A stretch of 64,000 nucleotides of DNA from Lysobacteraceae bacterium NML03-0222 (GTDB lineage: Bacteria; Pseudomonadota; Gammaproteobacteria; Xanthomonadales; Xanthomonadaceae), in the NCBI GenBank assembly GCA_002798195.1, contig NWQM01000010.1, positions 1 to 64,000 of the forward strand, read 5' to 3'. The translations under genes were made by a program, and so were the position numbers. Under the pieces are notes generated by a model. That model ran no database searches, had not been told where the DNA came from, and saw nothing but the letters and a program-made list of their open reading frames with translations. This document shows positions 42,549 to 51,399 of the stretch, piece after piece (within the stretch, counting starts at the first letter, position 1; each line of letters begins with the position of its first letter).

Positions 42549-43694
42549 ATGGCTGAAACAGATAAGCGCTATTCTGCACTAACAATTGATACTTCAATAT
42601 TTTTAAGAAATGGATTAAAACTAAATAAAGGGTTGTTAGCGCAGATGCATCAATTTAAGGATAATCCAATAATTTTAGTTTTAAGTGATATTGTCTATTT
42701 AGAGATTAAATCTCACTTAAATAAAAAGGAAAAAGAAGCAAGAAGTAAAATTGAATTATCTTTAAACGATGCTTTTGATTATCTAAATTGCTGTGCGGAT
42801 AATATAGGAAAAATAAGGTCGTTAACTAAAATGGATCATGAAGTTGGGGTTGTTTCTGATTCAATGTTGGAGAATTTTATAAGAAAAAGTGGAATTGAGA
42901 TTATTAAAAGCGAGGAGTATTGTGAGATAGAATATTTGATAGATATGTATTTTTCACATCGGGCACCTTTTAAAGAATCAGGTAATAAAAAGAATGAATT
43001 TCCGGATGCCATTGCTTTGTTGTCATTGGAGCATTGGGCTAAGCTTAATAATAAGAATTTGTTAGTTGTTAGTGCTGATAATGATTGGAAGGATTTTTCA
43101 GAAGATAAGAGTAATATTGATGTTATTGATGATTTGGCAAAGGCAATGGATATATTAAATGGGCAGAGTGATTTCTTAGATTCTATTGTTAGTGAAATAC
43201 AACTTGATTTGTTGAAAAATCAGGATAGTGAAATATTTAAAAAAATATATTCTACTCTTGAAGATTGTGTAGGTGTTTTTGATATTCAGGCTGTATCAGC
43301 ATATAATTTTTATATTGATGATGAACAAGTAAACTTGATAGATGTTCATTTTCTAAATGAAAATGATGCTAATAAATTAAAAATATATGTTGTTGATATT
43401 AACTCAGATGGGATTACTGTTAGTATTGCATGTGAAGTTTTGTGTAATATTGAAGTAACTTTTAATTTTTTAGTTTGGGATTCAATTGATAAGGAAGATG
43501 TCTCATTGGGTGGAACAAAAAAAATGATAGAGGCATCATATGAAACGGATGTTTTAGTTCATTTGCATGGAGACTACTCGGGTGGATTACAAAGCATGGA
43601 TATTTGTGATATAGAAATTATTGATATATTGGGGGTGGTTGATATGGGGGAAATTTCTCCTTTTAACGATGAAGATTATTTTCAAAATTATTAA
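42549..43694 (+). CDS. PIN-domain protein (DUF4935-like) inserted between cas4 and cas1
   Basis: A 381-residue protein in very AT-rich DNA; the line 42601-42660 is 30% GC, against well over 50% in the cas genes. The N-terminal 200 residues look like a PIN nuclease: Asp14 (TIDTSIF), Glu52 (VYLEIKSH), Asp153 (EFPDAIALLS) and Asp177 (VVSADNDWKDF) are the expected acidic residues. The C-terminal 180 residues are beta-rich, acidic and unknown to me (VNLIDVHFLNEND, VTFNFLVWDSIDKEDV). An AAAGGAAAATG leader precedes the ATG. It is 42 bp after cas4 in the same direction, so it could be cotranscribed. It may be an RNase of a defence or toxin type, but no antitoxin is visible. Confidence 0.72.
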   Translation: MAETDKRYSALTIDTSIFLRNGLKLNKGLLAQMHQFKDNPIILVLSDIVYLEIKSHLNKKEKEARSKIELSLNDAFDYLNCCADNIGKIRSLTKMDHEVGVVSDSMLENFIRKSGIEIIKSEEYCEIEYLIDMYFSHRAPFKESGNKKNEFPDAIALLSLEHWAKLNNKNLLVVSADNDWKDFSEDKSNIDVIDDLAKAMDILNGQSDFLDSIVSEIQLDLLKNQDSEIFKKIYSTLEDCVGVFDIQAVSAYNFYIDDEQVNLIDVHFLNENDANKLKIYVVDINSDGITVSIACEVLCNIEVTFNFLVWDSIDKEDVSLGGTKKMIEASYETDVLVHLHGDYSGGLQSMDICDIEIIDILGVVDMGEISPFNDEDYFQNY

Positions 43695-43926
43695 GTGTGA
43701 ATGACATATCTTTTAGATGGCTCAACTGCTACCTGTAAAATTGTGGTCAAAACCTAAGCGATACGTGGCCTGTATTTATCTAACGCGTGCGTGGTTGCGC
43801 TCCATACACTCTACTCTACCTATGAATGCATTGAACTCGTAGGGTGTGTGCTGAACGCACGCAGAGTTGTGGTTTTTAAATCGGTGTTCCAAATTTCAGG
43901 TTGCTGTAAATACGGCAAGCCAGCGT

Positions 43927-43949
43927 AGGTCGGATACTCGTATCCGACA
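43927..43949. repeat. Palindrome GTCGGATA-CTCG-TATCCGAC
   Basis: A perfect 8-bp stem with a 4-base loop. A related copy in opposite orientation lies at 44001-44020. Confidence 0.6.
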
Positions 43950-44027
43950 AATGTTTGATATTCCTGTTGTCTCAAATTATTGCGGTAATTTTGAAAATGT
44001 TGGATTCAAGAATCCGACCTGCCCTGT

Positions 44028-44039
44028 TTCAGGTAGCCT
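44028..44039 (-). repeat. Eikenella-type DNA uptake sequence upstream of cas1
   Basis: An exact TTCAGGTAGCCT, intergenic, 46 bp before the cas1 ATG. Confidence 0.75.
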
Positions 44040-44085
44040 AAGCATCAATCCCTAAGAGTGCGCTCAAAATCCGAGGAGTTTTATA

Positions 44086-45099
44086 ATGCGCAAACTTCAA
44101 AACACGCTCTACATCACCACCCAAGGCAGTTATCTGCATAAGGAGCGGGAAACGCTGGTGGTGGAGCAGGAGCGCAAGAAGGTGGCGCAGTTGCCGGTGC
44201 ATGCGATCGGGCATATTTTTTGTTTCGGCAATGTGCTGGTGTCGCCTTTTTTGATGGGGTTTTGCGGTGAAAACAATGTGAATTTGGCGTTTTTTACTGA
44301 AAACGGGCGGTTCTTGGGGCGATTGCAGGGGCGGCAGAGTGGTAATGTGTTGTTGCGGCGGGCGCAGTATCGGCTGTCGGAGCAGAATCCCGTGCCGATT
44401 GCGCGGCATATTATTGCGGCGAAGATTCAGTCGGCCAAGCGGGTGTTGCAGCGGCGTTTGCGCAATCATGGCGAGCATGCGGAGGTGCTGGCGGCGGTCA
44501 CGGCGTTGAATTTTAGTTTGCAGCAGTTGAAGCGGGCGGAGTGTTTGGACAAGGTTCGCGGGATTGAGGGCGATGCGGCGGCGCGTTATTTTGGGGTGTT
44601 CCGGCATTTGCTTGCGGAGAAAAGCGGTTTTGATTTCGACGGTCGCAACCGTCGCCCGCCGCGTGATGGGGTGAATGCGCTGTTGTCTTTTCTGTATGCG
44701 GTGCTGGGCAAGGATATCAGCGGGGCGTTGCAGGGCGTGGGCTTGGATCCGCAGGTGGGCTTTCTGCATGCCGACCGGCCAGGGCGCGACAGTTTGGCAC
44801 AGGATATTTTGGAGGAATTCCGCGCGTGGTGGGTGGACAGGATGGTGCTTTCCCTGATTAACCGCGGGCAAATCAAGCCACAGGATTTTGTGCATGAGGC
44901 CAGCGACGCGGTGAATATCAAGCCGGAGGCACGTAAGCTGGTTTTTCAAGCCTTGCAGGTGAAAAAGCAGGAGAAGATTGTGCATCCGTTTTTACAGGAG
45001 GAAGTGGAAATCGGCCTGTTGCCGTATATTCAGGCGATGCTGCTGGCGCGGCATCTGCGCGGGGATTTGGCAGAGTATCCGCCGTTTTTGATGCGTTGA
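44086..45099 (+). CDS. cas1: Cas1 integrase (type I-C)
   Basis: The metal-dependent integrase that inserts prespacers at the leader end. The 337-residue protein begins MRKLQNTLYITTQGSYLHKE. The catalytic set lies in RGIEGDAAARYF (Glu near 161), GFLHADRPGRDSL (His near 229) and LAQDILEEFRAWWVDR (acidic residue near 243). A GAGGAG site precedes the ATG. Cas2 follows after 28 bp, with an uptake sequence in the gap. Confidence 0.95.
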   Translation: MRKLQNTLYITTQGSYLHKERETLVVEQERKKVAQLPVHAIGHIFCFGNVLVSPFLMGFCGENNVNLAFFTENGRFLGRLQGRQSGNVLLRRAQYRLSEQNPVPIARHIIAAKIQSAKRVLQRRLRNHGEHAEVLAAVTALNFSLQQLKRAECLDKVRGIEGDAAARYFGVFRHLLAEKSGFDFDGRNRRPPRDGVNALLSFLYAVLGKDISGALQGVGLDPQVGFLHADRPGRDSLAQDILEEFRAWWVDRMVLSLINRGQIKPQDFVHEASDAVNIKPEARKLVFQALQVKKQEKIVHPFLQEEVEIGLLPYIQAMLLARHLRGDLAEYPPFLMR

Positions 45100-45102
45100 G
45101 TT

Positions 45103-45114
45103 TTCAGGTAGCCT
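45103..45114 (-). repeat. Eikenella-type DNA uptake sequence between cas1 and cas2
   Basis: An exact TTCAGGTAGCCT, a few bases after the cas1 stop and just before the cas2 ribosome-binding site. Confidence 0.75.
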
Positions 45115-45127
45115 GCGGGAGCGAATG

Positions 45128-45421
45128 ATGCTGATGTTGATTACGTATGATATTTCGCTGGAAGACGCGGCAGGGCAGGCGAGGCTGCGGCGTATCGCCA
45201 AACATTGCTTGGATTACGGCGTGCGCGTTCAATATTCGGTATTCGAGTGCGACGTTACGCCGGATCAGTGGGTAAAACTCAAAGCCAAGCTGCTGGATAC
45301 TTACCAGCCTGAAACCGACAGCCTGCGCTTTTACCATCTGGGCAGCAAATGGCGGGGTAAGGTGGAGCATCATGGCGCGAAGGCGGCGGTGGATGTGTTT
45401 CAGGATACGCTAATCGTGTGA
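45128..45421 (+). CDS. cas2: Cas2 (type I-C)
   Basis: The small ferredoxin-fold protein that bridges two Cas1 dimers in the integration complex. LMLITYDISLEDAAGQARLR is the family opening, and YGVRVQYSVFECDVTPDQW completes the conserved core. The ATG at 45128 lies six bases after GGGAG; 45125 is an alternative. It is 97 aa and ends 189 bases before the first repeat. Confidence 0.94.
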   Translation: MLMLITYDISLEDAAGQARLRRIAKHCLDYGVRVQYSVFECDVTPDQWVKLKAKLLDTYQPETDSLRFYHLGSKWRGKVEHHGAKAAVDVFQDTLIV

Positions 45422-45610
45422 ATCGCTAACCCGTGGTTCTCATGAAATTGTGGGCAGGTTGGCGACTTTTCCAAGCTCTTTGAAAACAGATGGTTATAAG
45501 AGATAAGTGTGGCTGAAGAAGTTGGCTTACACTTGTGATATGCCTTTTGTAGTGCTGTTAGCGAATCAAAGTGCTTTAGGCCTTGTGCTGCTTGGGTTAC
45601 ACAGGAGGCC
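45422..45610 (+). promoter_or_regulatory. CRISPR leader
   Basis: The 189 bp between cas2 and the first repeat are AT-richer than the array and contain no gene. The position (after cas2, at the 5' side of repeats that end in TTGAA[A/G][C/G]) is that of a type I-C leader, so it should carry the array promoter and the Cas1-Cas2 integration site. No confident promoter boxes can be named. Confidence 0.7.
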
Positions 45611-48600
45611 GTGCCCGCCTCGCGCGGGCACGTGTGTTGAAGGGCCTTTACAGCTAAAAGCCGGACATTGACGGCGGTGCCCGCCTCGCGCGGGCACGTG
45701 TGTTGAAGGAGCTGCGGGTCAGTTACACACTTGCCGGGCGCCCAAGTGCCCGCCTCGCGCGGGCACGTGTGTTGAAGGAGCGGATCCATTGTTACATCGC
45801 TCCGAGCACGAGAGTGCCCGCCTCGCGCGGGCACGTGTGTTGAAGGGGCCAAGCGCAACATAAGGCCAGAGTTGCAAAAGTGCCCGCCTCGCGCGGGCAC
45901 GTGTGTTGAAGGGCCATACGCAATTGTAATGTCATTTGCCCTTTGGTGCCCGCCTCGCGCGGGCACGTGTGTTGAAGGCAGATAGTCGATAACCCGCAGC
46001 TCGTTGCGAGCCAGTGCCCGCCTCGCGCGGGCACGTGTGTTGAAGGATGGTTTGCGCGAACAGCGCCCGCTCGATGCGCAGTGCCCGCCTCGCGCGGGCA
46101 CGTGTGTTGAAGCGTGTTGTGGGATACCTGGTCGCGCAACTCCAGCGTGCCCGCCTCGCGCGGGCACGTGTGTTGAAGCACTGTTGCCATGGACATCACA
46201 AAGCAAGCGGCAAGTGCCCGCCTCGCGCGGGCACGTGTGTTGAAGCGTGCCCACTGCAATCATCTGTGCATGGATAGCCGGTGCCCGCCTCGCGCGGGCA
46301 CGTGTGTTGAAGCAATGCCCGTGGCTGTCACCTGATTGCCATGCTCGCCGTGCCCGCCTCGCGCGGGCACGTGTGTTGAAGCCCGGATAAGCGATAGCAT
46401 CCGGGGCACAAGGTTGTGCCCGCCTCGCGCGGGCACGTGTGTTGAAGCGGCAAAACTGGCGCGGCGGCGGGTAATGATTTCCGTGCCCGCCTCGCGCGGG
46501 CACGTGTGTTGAAGCTCAGGCGGCAGGTCATCGACCACAACCATTGGCGTGCCCGCCTCGCGCGGGCACGTGTGTTGAAGCTGTTATTGACTGGCAAGCC
46601 GGGCTCGGGCAAAACGTGCCCGCCTCGCGCGGGCACGTGTGTTGAAGCATCGGCTTCAAGGGCTATCACAGCGTCACGGCGGACGTGCCCGCCTCGCGCG
46701 GGCACGTGTGTTGAAGCAGCGGGGCGCCGCCCTTGACTGCAAGGGCAGGGGTGCCCGCCTCGCGCGGGCACGTGTGTTGAAGCTCCTTTGGTGTGGTGGG
46801 TGTGGTGGGTACTGCTCGTGCCCGCCTCGCGCGGGCACGTGTGTTGAAGCATCCACACGGGCTGTATAGCCTCTGAAGGCATGACGTGCCCGCCTCGCGC
46901 GGGCACGTGTGTTGAAGCTTCAGGCGGTCAACCGGCGCAATCCCTGAATACGTGCCCGCCTCGCGCGGGCACGTGTGTTGAAGCAAGCCCACCAATCACT
47001 TTGGCGCAGAACTCGCCTGTGCCCGCCTCGCGCGGGCACGTGTGTTGAAGCTCGACATGCACGCCGCTGGCGAGTTCATCACCAAGTGCCCGCCTCGCGC
47101 GGGCACGTGTGTTGAAGCCAACAAATCTGGCGGCCAGTGCTGGCCGTGGCACGTGCCCGCCTCGCGCGGGCACGTGTGTTGAAGCAATCGTGCCGCTGAA
47201 CATGCTTTTATTACCAATAGTGCCCGCCTCGCGCGGGCACGTGTGTTGAAGCCCCTCCGGTATCATCGGGAGATGCGCTATTGGCGGTGCCCGCCTCGCG
47301 CGGGCACGTGTGTTGAAGCATTATTGAAAACCTGGGCGCGGAGGCGCTGCATTGGTGCCCGCCTCGCGCGGGCACGTGTGTTGAAGCTCGCCAAGTACGA
47401 AGCGGCCATCCATGAAGCAGAAGTGCCCGCCTCGCGCGGGCACGTGTGTTGAAGCAAGGACGATCTGGCGATTTTGTCTGGCAGTACCGAGTGCCCGCCT
47501 CGCGCGGGCACGTGTGTTGAAGCGCTTTTTGCTATGGCGCTTGCTATGGCGGTGCTTCGTGCCCGCCTCGCGCGGGCACGTGTGTTGAAGCGCGCCTTCC
47601 CGGAAGATGCGCGCCGCGAAGCAGGTGTGCCCGCCTCGCGCGGGCACGTGTGTTGAAGCAGCGACATGGTTAAGAGCTTCCTGGCCGGTGTCGGTGCCCG
47701 CCTCGCGCGGGCACGTGTGTTGAAGCTGCTTGAACGTCCATTGAGAATCTCCCGTATCCCCGTGCCCGCCTCGCGCGGGCACGTGTGTTGAAGCAGGGCT
47801 GCGAGAATGTGAGTGGCTATTTCAAGAGGTGCCCGCCTCGCGCGGGCACGTGTGTTGAAGCTTCATGAAAAACAAATTGTTTTGCAAAAGGTTTAGTGCC
47901 CGCCTCGCGCGGGCACGTGTGTTGAAGCTGCAACTGCGTCCAGGCGTTGCCGATGGTCTGCGGGTGCCCGCCTCGCGCGGGCACGTGTGTTGAAGCCACC
48001 ACCGGGCGCGGCTGCAACAGCGACTGGTTTGGTGCCCGCCTCGCGCGGGCACGTGTGTTGAAGCACCGGCCTTGTCGCCTTGTGCGTAACGCTTTGCAAG
48101 TGCCCGCCTCGCGCGGGCACGTGTGTTGAAGCACGAACAAATCACTTTCAATCACTGTGAGCATGGCGTGCCCGCCTCGCGCGGGCACGTGTGTTGAAGC
48201 CAAGAATCTTTGCCGACAATCGAACAGGCCACGGTGTGCCCGCCTCGCGCGGGCACGTGTGTTGAAGCTGGTTGTTGACGAGTGTCAAGACTTTTTTCCG
48301 ACCCGTGCCCGCCTCGCGCGGGCACGTGTGTTGAAGCATCGGCTCACGATATTCGCCGCGAATGAGCACGGCGTGCCCGCCTCGCGCGGGCACGTGTGTT
48401 GAAGCGGCGGTCAGGCCGTAGGTCATGCCCGACTGCGTGCGTGCCCGCCTCGCGCGGGCACGTGTGTTGAAGCGAGTTGATTGACCCAGCCGGCTGCCGG
48501 GGCTTCGCGTGCCCGCCTCGCGCGGGCACGTGTGTTGAAGCGCCGCAACGCTCTAACCATTGCTGATGGATAATCGTGCCCGCCTCGCGCGGGCACGTGT

Positions 48601-51231
48601 GTTGAAGCAGGACAAGCAGGGACGGCAAACCAGCGGCTTTAGGTGCCCGCCTCGCGCGGGCACGTGTGTTGAAGCCCTTGTATCGCAATGCCGATACGGT
48701 GCAGGGGGGCGTGCCCGCCTCGCGCGGGCACGTGTGTTGAAGCCACTGCTAACCCATGCTTTTGAATGCCCCTGGATGTGCCCGCCTCGCGCGGGCACGT
48801 GTGTTGAAGCTTCCGCGCGGCGTGCTGATGAACAGCGCCCAGCCGTGCCCGCCTCGCGCGGGCACGTGTGTTGAAGCCTTGGCCTGGCATTGGTGTTGAT
48901 TGAGACACCCGGTGCCCGCCTCGCGCGGGCACGTGTGTTGAAGCAACAGCCGCATTACAAGCCTGAAAAGCTGGAGTGTGCCCGCCTCGCGCGGGCACGT
49001 GTGTTGAAGCTCATCTTTCGAGCGGTGAGAGATGGCTAGTCGGGGTGCCCGCCTCGCGCGGGCACGTGTGTTGAAGCCAGCATCTTGTCATCGTTCAATT
49101 CGCCGCTGGGCAGTGCCCGCCTCGCGCGGGCACGTGTGTTGAAGCATGGCGAACATTAACAGTGCCTTTGATCAGGCTCAGGTGCCCGCCTCGCGCGGGC
49201 ACGTGTGCTGAAGCATCGTATCTGGTAGCGAAGAATCGCTTGTGAATCGTGCCCGCCTCGCGCGGGCACGTGTGTTGAAGCGCGCAATGGGTGGTCGTTA
49301 CCACGCCATTAAAAAGTGCCCGCCTCGCGCGGGCACGTGTGTTGAAGCCAAGGCGCGCGGCAAACGTCACAAGCATATCCAAGCGTGCCCGCCTCGCGCG
49401 GGCACGTGTGTTGAAGCGCATCCGGGCACTGGCATCACAGGCGGCCGATGCGTGCCCGCCTCGCGCGGGCACGTGTGTTGAAGCATCGTTGCGCAGAGGT
49501 GCCCAGGCCGTGCCATCCGTGCCCGCCTCGCGCGGGCACGTGTGTTGAAGCAAAAACCAAAGCGTGTCCGGGTGATTTGCCCATTGTGCCCGCCTCGCGC
49601 GGGCACGTGTGTTGAAGCGTGGAATGGTGCAGCGCCGCCCGGGCAGGCGTGGTGCCCGCCTCGCGCGGGCACGTGTGTTGAAGCGGCTCCGCCCTGCTCC
49701 TGAGCATGATTGAAGCCGGTGCCCGCCTCGCGCGGGCACGTGTGTTGAAGCGATCCAGAAATACCTGGGCGAAGGCTGGCAGGTGAGTGCCCGCCTCGCG
49801 CGGGCACGTGTGTTGAAGCAAGATATTCTGCCGCTGTCATCGGCTGCGATTTATGTGCCCGCCTCGCGCGGGCACGTGTGTTGAAGCTTTTTTCTCGCCG
49901 CCGAACAGCTCGGGCTTGTTGAGTGCCCGCCTCGCGCGGGCACGTGTGTTGAAGCGGCCATGCGGTCTTCATGAACCTTGGCGAACTCAGTGCCCGCCTC
50001 GCGCGGGCACGTGTGTTGAAACGTGATACTTGCCGTCACCGCGAATGCCCGCGCTAGGTGCCCGCCTCGCGCGGGCACGTGTGTTGAAACAAATTCACGA
50101 TACCCGAAAAATTCTGGGACATTATGTGCCCGCCTCGCGCGGGCACGTGTGTTGAAACACCTTGATGGCACCTGCACCTGTTTGACAGAGCAGGTGCCCG
50201 CCTCGCGCGGGCACGTGTGTTGAAACGATTACGCCAGCGTCGAAATGCGCGGCGGTGGCGGTGCCCGCCTCGCGCGGGCACGTGTGTTGAAACCATGATT
50301 GACGTGGCCGCATTTCAGGCGTTCATGGGTGCCCGCCTCGCGCGGGCACGTGTGTTGAAACCTGGCGCAAATCGGACACGAGTCCGCCGGGCTGCAGTGC
50401 CCGCCTCGCGCGGGCACGTGTGTTGAAACCCGCCGAGGCCATCACGCCATGAACAAACCCGAGTGCCCGCCTCGCGCGGGCACGTGTGTTGAAACTCATC
50501 CGCATCCGGGCGAGCTTGTCAGGGATTTTGTGCCCGCCTCGCGCGGGCACGTGTGTTGAAACCTGTCACGTCACTGATGACTGCGCCGCAGCTCTCGTGC
50601 CCGCCTCGCGCGGGCACGTGTGTTGAAACGGCCATCGCGTGGATCTCACGCATGCGCCCGGTCGTGCCCGCCTCGCGCGGGCACGTGTGTTGAAACCTGT
50701 CACGTCACTGATGACTGCGCCGCAGCTCTCGTGCCCGCCTCGCGCGGGCACGTGTGTTGAAACTCTCTGACGATGACGGCAAGCGGCTGGCCGCCGTGGT
50801 GCCCGCCTCGCGCGGGCACGTGTGTTGAAACATCCAACGTGTGCCGTCCCTCGCGTATCAGCAGGTGCCCGCCTCGCGCGGGCACGTGTGTTGAAACTTG
50901 TTATTAGGATTGCCTAATGTCACTCTCTGAACGTGCCCGCCTCGCGCGGGCACGTGTGTTGAAACCCAAGCTTGACGAGCAATCATCATTGACACCGCGG
51001 TGCCCGCCTCGCGCGGGCACGTGTGTTGAAACAAGCCGTACCGGGACGGGCTGGCCGATGCGTTGGGTGCCCGCCTCGCGCGGGCGCGTGTGTTGAAAGG
51101 AGCAACTGGCGCTGGACTGGGTGACCTTTGGTGTGCCCGCCTCGCGCGGGCGCGTGTGTTGAAAGGCCATGTCGGGGCAGGTGGTGAGCCGTCCAACCGT
51201 GCCCGCCTCGCGCGGGCACGTGTGTTGAAAC
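45611..51231 (+). CRISPR. Type I-C CRISPR array, 84 intact repeats and 83 spacers between them
   Basis: The repeat is 33 nt: GTGCCCGC, CTCGC, GCGGGCAC, then GTGTGTTGAAAC or a variant. The first three parts make a perfect 8-bp stem with a 5-nt loop, which Cas5c should cut to leave the GUGUGUUGAAAC-type handle. I counted 84 repeat starts from 45611 to 51199 with periods of 66-69, so spacers are about 33-36 nt. The 3' end varies in blocks: repeats 1-7 end GAAGG, 8-65 GAAGC, 66-81 GAAAC, 82-83 GAAAG, 84 GAAAC. Repeat 54 (49182) has T27C. Repeats 82 and 83 also have A20G. Spacers 74 and 76 are identical. A decayed repeat follows at 51268. Confidence 0.97.
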
Positions 51232-51267
51232 GTCCGTATTTTCAGATTTAACTGACACGGATAAAGG

Positions 51268-51298
51268 ATGCCCGGCTTGTGCGTACGCGGATTGAAGC
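51268..51298 (+). repeat. Degenerate terminal CRISPR repeat
   Basis: ATGCCCGGC at the start and ATTGAAGC at the end resemble the two ends of the repeat, two bases short overall. It begins 69 bp after repeat 84, exactly one array period, leaving a 36-nt spacer (51232-51267). It is probably the oldest, decayed end of the array. Confidence 0.5.
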
Positions 51299-51320
51299 CT
51301 CCGTCACCTGCAAAGCAAAA

Positions 51321-51343
51321 CCCCCATCCAAATCGGACGGGGG
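51321..51343 (-). terminator. Terminator of bamE
   Basis: CCCCCATCC and GGACGGGGG form a stem with one mismatch. On the minus strand TTTTGCTTTG follows. Confidence 0.65.
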
Positions 51344-51399
51344 CGTGACATTCTTCGCTCTACTTTAGGAGCAGGCTTTGCTTTAGTGTGGTGTTTACA

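Larger units (their letters stand above)
43695..44085. other. Non-coding palindromic segment between the PIN gene and cas1
   Basis: No gene is supported in these 391 bases. It contains GTCGGATA-CTCG-TATCCGAC (43929-43948), a related inverted copy (TGGATTCAAGAATCCGACCT at 44001-44020), and an exact Eikenella-type uptake sequence at 44028-44039. It ends in the cas1 ribosome-binding site (GAGGAG). From memory, AGGTCGGAT-type palindromes and GTAGGGTGTGTGC-type strings are common intergenic repeats in Neisseriaceae. Confidence 0.5.

Noticed and set aside
43867..44055. 62-residue frame in the gap between the PIN gene and cas1
   Set aside because: It spans palindromic repeats and a DUS and has no ribosome-binding site or recognisable family.
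45400..51258. Many open frames across the array on both strands with repeated THVPARGGH, CPREAGT, RARARRA, CPPRAGT or RARLARARV units
   Set aside because: They are the 33-bp CRISPR repeat read in different frames with spacers between. Frames change with spacer length, and there is no start-site signal or conservation.
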